Source: an uncultured Pelagibacteraceae bacterium
Lineage (GTDB): Bacteria; Pseudomonadota; Alphaproteobacteria; Pelagibacterales; Pelagibacteraceae
NCBI GenBank assembly: GCA_902595125.1
Contig: CACJOY010000002.1
Span: 160,721 to 224,720, forward strand
Direction of reading: 5' to 3'
Length of the DNA stretch: 64,000 bases
In this document: one piece after another, positions 60,730 to 64,000 of the stretch
Numbering within the stretch: position 1 is the first letter of the stretch
How the letters are laid out: each line of letters begins with the position of its first letter
Position numbers and translations under genes: made by a program
Notes under the pieces: generated by a model
Told to the model about the DNA's origin: nothing
The model's input: the letters and a program-made list of their open reading frames with translations, nothing else
Database searches by the model: none

Positions 60730-61327
60730 TAAAAACCCACGGTTTTTTATTTTTTAAATCTTTTTCAAAATTTTCGATTTTAGGTAATTTGTTTAATGAT
60801 AAAGCAATATCATCTAGCCCTTCTAGAAGACACTTTTTTTTGAAAGGGTCAATTTTAAACCCAACCTCATTATTTCCATAAACTATTTTTTCTTCATTGA
60901 GGTCTACAAAAATTTCTTCTTTTCTTTTTGCATACTCTGACAATTCTTTTATTTTTTCGTCATCTAAAATGATTGGTAAAATACCATTTTTAAAACAATT
61001 ATTATGAAAAATATCTGCAAAACTTGAGCTTATCACGCATGTTATCCCAAAATCTAATAATGCCCAAGGAGCGTGCTCTCTTGATGAGCCACAACCAAAA
61101 TTTTTTCCAGTTATCAAAATTTTTGTATTATTAAATGGGCTTTTATTTAAAACAAAGTCATCTATTTCTTTACCTTTGTCATCGTACCTCATTTCAAAAA
61201 ATAAATTCTTTCCTAGACCAGTTCTTTTGATAGTCTTAAGAAATTGTTTTGGAATAATCATATCAGTATCGATATTGACTATAGGTAAATATGCAGGAAT
61301 GCTCTTTAATGTGTTAAATTTTTGCAT
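60722..61327 (-). CDS. leuD: 3-Isopropylmalate dehydratase small subunit
   Basis: 201 residues. [19 protein letters not shown], the signature [25 protein letters not shown] (seen as [15 protein letters not shown]) and [17 protein letters not shown] identify LeuD, the swivel domain that pairs with LeuC to isomerise isopropylmalate. It starts at the leuC stop with no gap. Confidence 0.97.
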   Translation of the reverse strand: MQKFNTLKSIPAYLPIVNIDTDMIIPKQFLKTIKRTGLGKNLFFEMRYDDKGKEIDDFVLNKSPFNNTKILITGKNFGCGSSREHAPWALLDFGITCVISSSFADIFHNNCFKNGILPIILDDEKIKELSEYAKRKEEIFVDLNEEKIVYGNNEVGFKIDPFKKKCLLEGLDDIALSLNKLPKIENFEKDLKNKKPWVFND

Positions 61328-62731
61328 CTAATTTTGATACTTTCTCACGTCATCAAGGCTGCCAGATATTGCTGCTGCAGCTGCCATTCCAGGACTCACC
61401 AAGTGAGTTCTGCCACCTCTTCCCTGTCTTCCTTCAAAATTTCTATTTGAAGTAGATGCACATCTTTCCTCGGGTTTTAATTTATCTGCGTTCATAGCAA
61501 GGCACATTGAACAGCCTGGTTCTCTCCATTCAAATCCTGAATTAACAAATATTTTATCTAACCCCTCTTGTTCGGCCTGCTCTTTTACTAAACCAGATCC
61601 AGGAACAACCATTCCATGAACATGAGAGGCAATTTTTTTATCTTTAAGAATCTTTGCAGCTTCCCTTAAATCCTCAATTCTGCCATTTGTACAGCTTCCA
61701 ATAAAAACTTTATCTATTTTAATATCCTTTGCTGCCATATTCGGCTTTAAACCCATGTAATTTAATGCTCTTTCTAAAGAATTTTTCTTATCCTCATCTT
61801 TTTCATTTTGCGGATTTGGAACTTTTTCATCAATTGTTATTACATCTTGTGGAGAAGTTCCCCAAGTTATCATTGGTAAAATTTCTTCAGCTTTTAAATT
61901 AACTTCTTTTTCAAATTTTGCTCCATCATCTGTATTTAAACTTTTCCAGTTTTCCAAAGCTTTGTCCCAATTAATACTTTTTGGTGACATTGGTTTACCC
62001 TTAAGATAATTAAATATTTTTTCATCAGGAGCTATTAATCCTGCTCTTGCGCCTCCTTCAATAGTCATATTACAAATAGTCATTCTCTGTTCAACGCTTA
62101 ATGATCTTATTAGATTCCCTGCATACTCTATTACACATCCTGTGCCACCTGCGGTTCCAATTTTACCAATTATTTGGAGAATAACATCCTTTGACGTAAC
62201 TCCTAAAGGAAGTTTACCGTCTACATTTATTCTAAAATTTTTCGCTTTTTTTTGAACTAAAGTTTGTGTTGCTAAAACATGTTCAACCTCCGAGGTACCT
62301 ATTCCAAATGCTAATGCACCAAACGCTCCATGAGTTGCGGTATGGCTGTCACCACATACTATTACAGTGCCAGGCTGTGTAAAACCTTGTTCTGGACCAG
62401 TAACATGAACTATACCTTGTCTCTTATCATCCATTCCAAAAAGTTTAATACCAAATTCTTTACAATTAGCCTCCAAAGTTTCAACTTGTATTTTAGACTC
62501 ATTATCAGAGATGCCTTTTGATCTATCAGTAGTTGGGACGTTATGGTCTGCAACAGCTAATGTTAACTTTGGATGTCTTACTTTTCTTTTAGAATTTCTA
62601 AGTCCCTCAAAAGCTTGTGGGCTAGTAACTTCATGAACTAAATGTCTATCAACAAATAATAACGCTGTTCCGTCATCTTGTTGATGAACTAAATGTTCGT
62701 TCCAAATTTTATCATAAAGAGTTTTGGGCAT
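61328..62731 (-). CDS. leuC: 3-Isopropylmalate dehydratase large subunit
   Basis: 467-residue aconitase-family protein. [35 protein letters not shown] (in blocks), [26 protein letters not shown] (in blocks), the iron-sulfur cysteines in [14 protein letters not shown] and the GCSMCLAMN pair, and [13 protein letters not shown]. No leader peptide or attenuator is visible in the 11-base gap behind rplS. Confidence 0.97.
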   Translation of the reverse strand: MPKTLYDKIWNEHLVHQQDDGTALLFVDRHLVHEVTSPQAFEGLRNSKRKVRHPKLTLAVADHNVPTTDRSKGISDNESKIQVETLEANCKEFGIKLFGMDDKRQGIVHVTGPEQGFTQPGTVIVCGDSHTATHGAFGALAFGIGTSEVEHVLATQTLVQKKAKNFRINVDGKLPLGVTSKDVILQIIGKIGTAGGTGCVIEYAGNLIRSLSVEQRMTICNMTIEGGARAGLIAPDEKIFNYLKGKPMSPKSINWDKALENWKSLNTDDGAKFEKEVNLKAEEILPMITWGTSPQDVITIDEKVPNPQNEKDEDKKNSLERALNYMGLKPNMAAKDIKIDKVFIGSCTNGRIEDLREAAKILKDKKIASHVHGMVVPGSGLVKEQAEQEGLDKIFVNSGFEWREPGCSMCLAMNADKLKPEERCASTSNRNFEGRQGRGGRTHLVSPGMAAAAAISGSLDDVRKYQN

Positions 62732-62742
62732 TGAGAAAAAAA

Positions 62743-63318
62743 TTATTTTTTTTCTTGTAAATTTTCAAGTTTTTTTTCTGTCTTAGTTTCGACTACAGAA
62801 GGATCTTTTTTGACTTCTTTGTTAGAATCTACTTCTTTTTTAGACACAACTGTTGTATTAGCCTCTTTTTTTGACTCCGTCTCAGTATCATTATTAACAG
62901 GAGCCAAATTTTCTTGTGTTACTGTTTCAGGCTTAACATCTATATCGATACCAATTTTTTTTCTAATTTTCTCTGCAATTCTAGCTGACTTACCAGTTCT
63001 ATCTCTCAAATAATATAATTTTGCTCTTCTTACTTTTCCTGAACGAATTATTTTGATTGTATCTATCACTGTCCCATATAATGGAAATGTTCTTTCCACT
63101 CCTTCTCCAAAAGAAATTTTTCTTACTGTAAAGGAAGAATTTAAATCTCTATTTTTTTTTGCAATACATACGCCTTCAAAATATTGAATTCTTTCTTTCT
63201 TACCCTCAGTAATTCTAACACCAACTTTTACAACATCTCCAGGAAAAAAATCAGGTATCTTCTTTTCTGAAAGAATTTTCTTTACATTTTGCTGATTTAT
63301 TTCTTCTATTGTTTTCAT
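62743..63318 (-). CDS. rplS: 50S ribosomal protein L19, long C-terminal extension
   Basis: The first about 115 residues are L19: [30 protein letters not shown] (in blocks), [19 protein letters not shown] and [18 protein letters not shown]. The protein is about 191 residues, so some 75 extra residues follow, almost only lysine, glutamate, threonine, valine and serine, predicted disordered. An in-frame TTG at 63333 would add five residues; the ATG at 63318 gives MKTIEEIN and is preferred. Follows trmD as in most proteobacteria. Confidence 0.95.
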   Translation of the reverse strand: MKTIEEINQQNVKKILSEKKIPDFFPGDVVKVGVRITEGKKERIQYFEGVCIAKKNRDLNSSFTVRKISFGEGVERTFPLYGTVIDTIKIIRSGKVRRAKLYYLRDRTGKSARIAEKIRKKIGIDIDVKPETVTQENLAPVNNDTETESKKEANTTVVSKKEVDSNKEVKKDPSVVETKTEKKLENLQEKK

Positions 63319-63334
63319 ATTAATATTGAACAAT

Positions 63335-64000
63335 TTAATTCTTCTTATATTTTCGCCACATATCTGGCCTTCGGTCGCGTGTTATAGCCTCAGATTGAGA
63401 TAAACGCCAGTCTTTAATTTTAGCGTGATCACCTGATAATAATACCTCCGGAACTGATTTTTCTTCCCAAATTTGAGGTTTCGTATATTGAGGATACTCT
63501 AGAAGACCATTTTCAAAGGTTTCATCAACAGAAGATTTTTCATTTCCCAAGACCCCCGGTAAAAGTCTTAAAATACTATCAAGCACAACCAATGCAGCAG
63601 TTTCCCCTCCAGACAAAACAAAGTCTCCGATGCTTATTTCCTCTATATTCCTCGTAGTCAAAACTCTCTCATCAACACCTTCAAAATGTCCACAAATTAT
63701 AGATATAGATTTTTCTTTTGACAAATCTTGAGCAAGTTTTTGATCAAATTTTTTACCTTTTGGTGAAAGATAAAAAACTCTTTCTCCTTTTTTAACTTTT
63801 TGATCAAGAGAATTTGCTAAAACGTCAGCTTTAAGTAACATTCCTGTTCCGCCACCATAAGGGGTATCATCAACTGTTTTGTGTTTATCAGTTGCTGCAT
63901 CTCTAATATTTATTATGCTTAAATTCCACAATTTATTAGACAAAGCTTTTCCATAAAGACCTTTAGCTAAAGGGCCAGGAAAAACTTCTGGATAAAGAGT
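63335..64000 (-). CDS. trmD: tRNA (guanine-N1)-methyltransferase TrmD, 5' end outside window
   Basis: The frame runs open to the right edge, and the residues there read [20 protein letters not shown], the standard TrmD N-terminal part, so only about ten or so residues are missing. Visible motifs are [17 protein letters not shown], the SAM-binding knot [16 protein letters not shown] with [13 protein letters not shown] and [17 protein letters not shown], and [13 protein letters not shown]. It methylates G37 of tRNAs to prevent frameshifting. Confidence 0.96.
   Translation of the reverse strand, partial: TLYPEVFPGPLAKGLYGKALSNKLWNLSIINIRDAATDKHKTVDDTPYGGGTGMLLKADVLANSLDQKVKKGERVFYLSPKGKKFDQKLAQDLSKEKSISIICGHFEGVDERVLTTRNIEEISIGDFVLSGGETAALVVLDSILRLLPGVLGNEKSSVDETFENGLLEYPQYTKPQIWEEKSVPEVLLSGDHAKIKDWRLSQSEAITRDRRPDMWRKYKKN

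Overview
The window is a very A+T-rich, gene-dense stretch of an alphaproteobacterial genome. Gene content and order point to the SAR11 clade (Pelagibacterales). The evidence is a DmdA whose sequence I recognise as the Pelagibacter type, the dmdC-dmdB-dmdA order, a SAM-II riboswitch in front of metX, class I lysyl-tRNA synthetase, a RegA/ActR regulator, ChvG-ChvI beside ahcY, extremely short intergenic gaps and lysine-rich proteins written in A-tracts. The clade assignment is inferred from recognised sequences and was not checked by a database search. I see no tRNA, rRNA, CRISPR array, insertion sequence, prophage or integron. No stretch longer than about 200 bases lacks a gene.

Layout, left to right. 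Positions 1-4.6 kb: the end of an RND efflux pump, a small cell-wall lipoprotein with a VanZ-like partner, gpmA, and the murU-amgK-tsaE run (peptidoglycan sugar recycling plus tRNA t6A). Positions 4.6-11 kb: ahcY, the ChvG-ChvI two-component system and polA. Positions 11-16 kb: bioY, the RegA-type redox regulator, and a three-gene polyamine cluster (fold III decarboxylase, deoxyhypusine-synthase-like enzyme, SpeB-type ureohydrolase). Positions 15-24.5 kb: queuosine-precursor transporter, rpmB, pyrD, lysS, trkH, an AmpG-like permease, an NlpC/P60 hydrolase, tyrA and hisC. Positions 24.6-27.1 kb: a promoter and SAM-II riboswitch driving metX-metW, then gloB. Positions 27.2-33.7 kb: rplU-rpmA-obgE-proB-proA-nadD-rsfS-ctpA-rppH behind a good sigma-70-type promoter.

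From 33.7 kb to the right edge, 26 genes are all on the minus strand. Read in transcription order from the right they are trmD (cut by the edge), rplS, leuC-leuD-leuB, dmdC-dmdB-dmdA (DMSP demethylation and methylmercaptopropionate catabolism), asd, sdhC-D-A-B, mmsA, mdh, sucC-sucD-sucA-sucB-lpd (the oxidative half of the TCA cycle), priA, and the F1 sector of ATP synthase (atpH-A-G-D-C). Carbon from DMSP, amino acids and organic acids therefore enters a TCA, succinate dehydrogenase and ATP synthase set encoded in one run. Sulfur links metX/metW (repressed by S-adenosylmethionine through the riboswitch), ahcY (recycling of S-adenosylhomocysteine) and dmdABC (methanethiol release).

The most interesting signals are the metX leader, where the riboswitch 5' arm can instead pair with bases just upstream of the start codon; the polyamine cluster; the compact remnants of larger alphaproteobacterial gene orders (no hprK/PTS genes between chvG and ahcY, no rlmH or envC between rsfS and ctpA); and the convergent gene pairs, which all overlap or abut and leave no room for terminators. 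I found no convincing wholly novel system. This is mostly a streamlined core-genome region.
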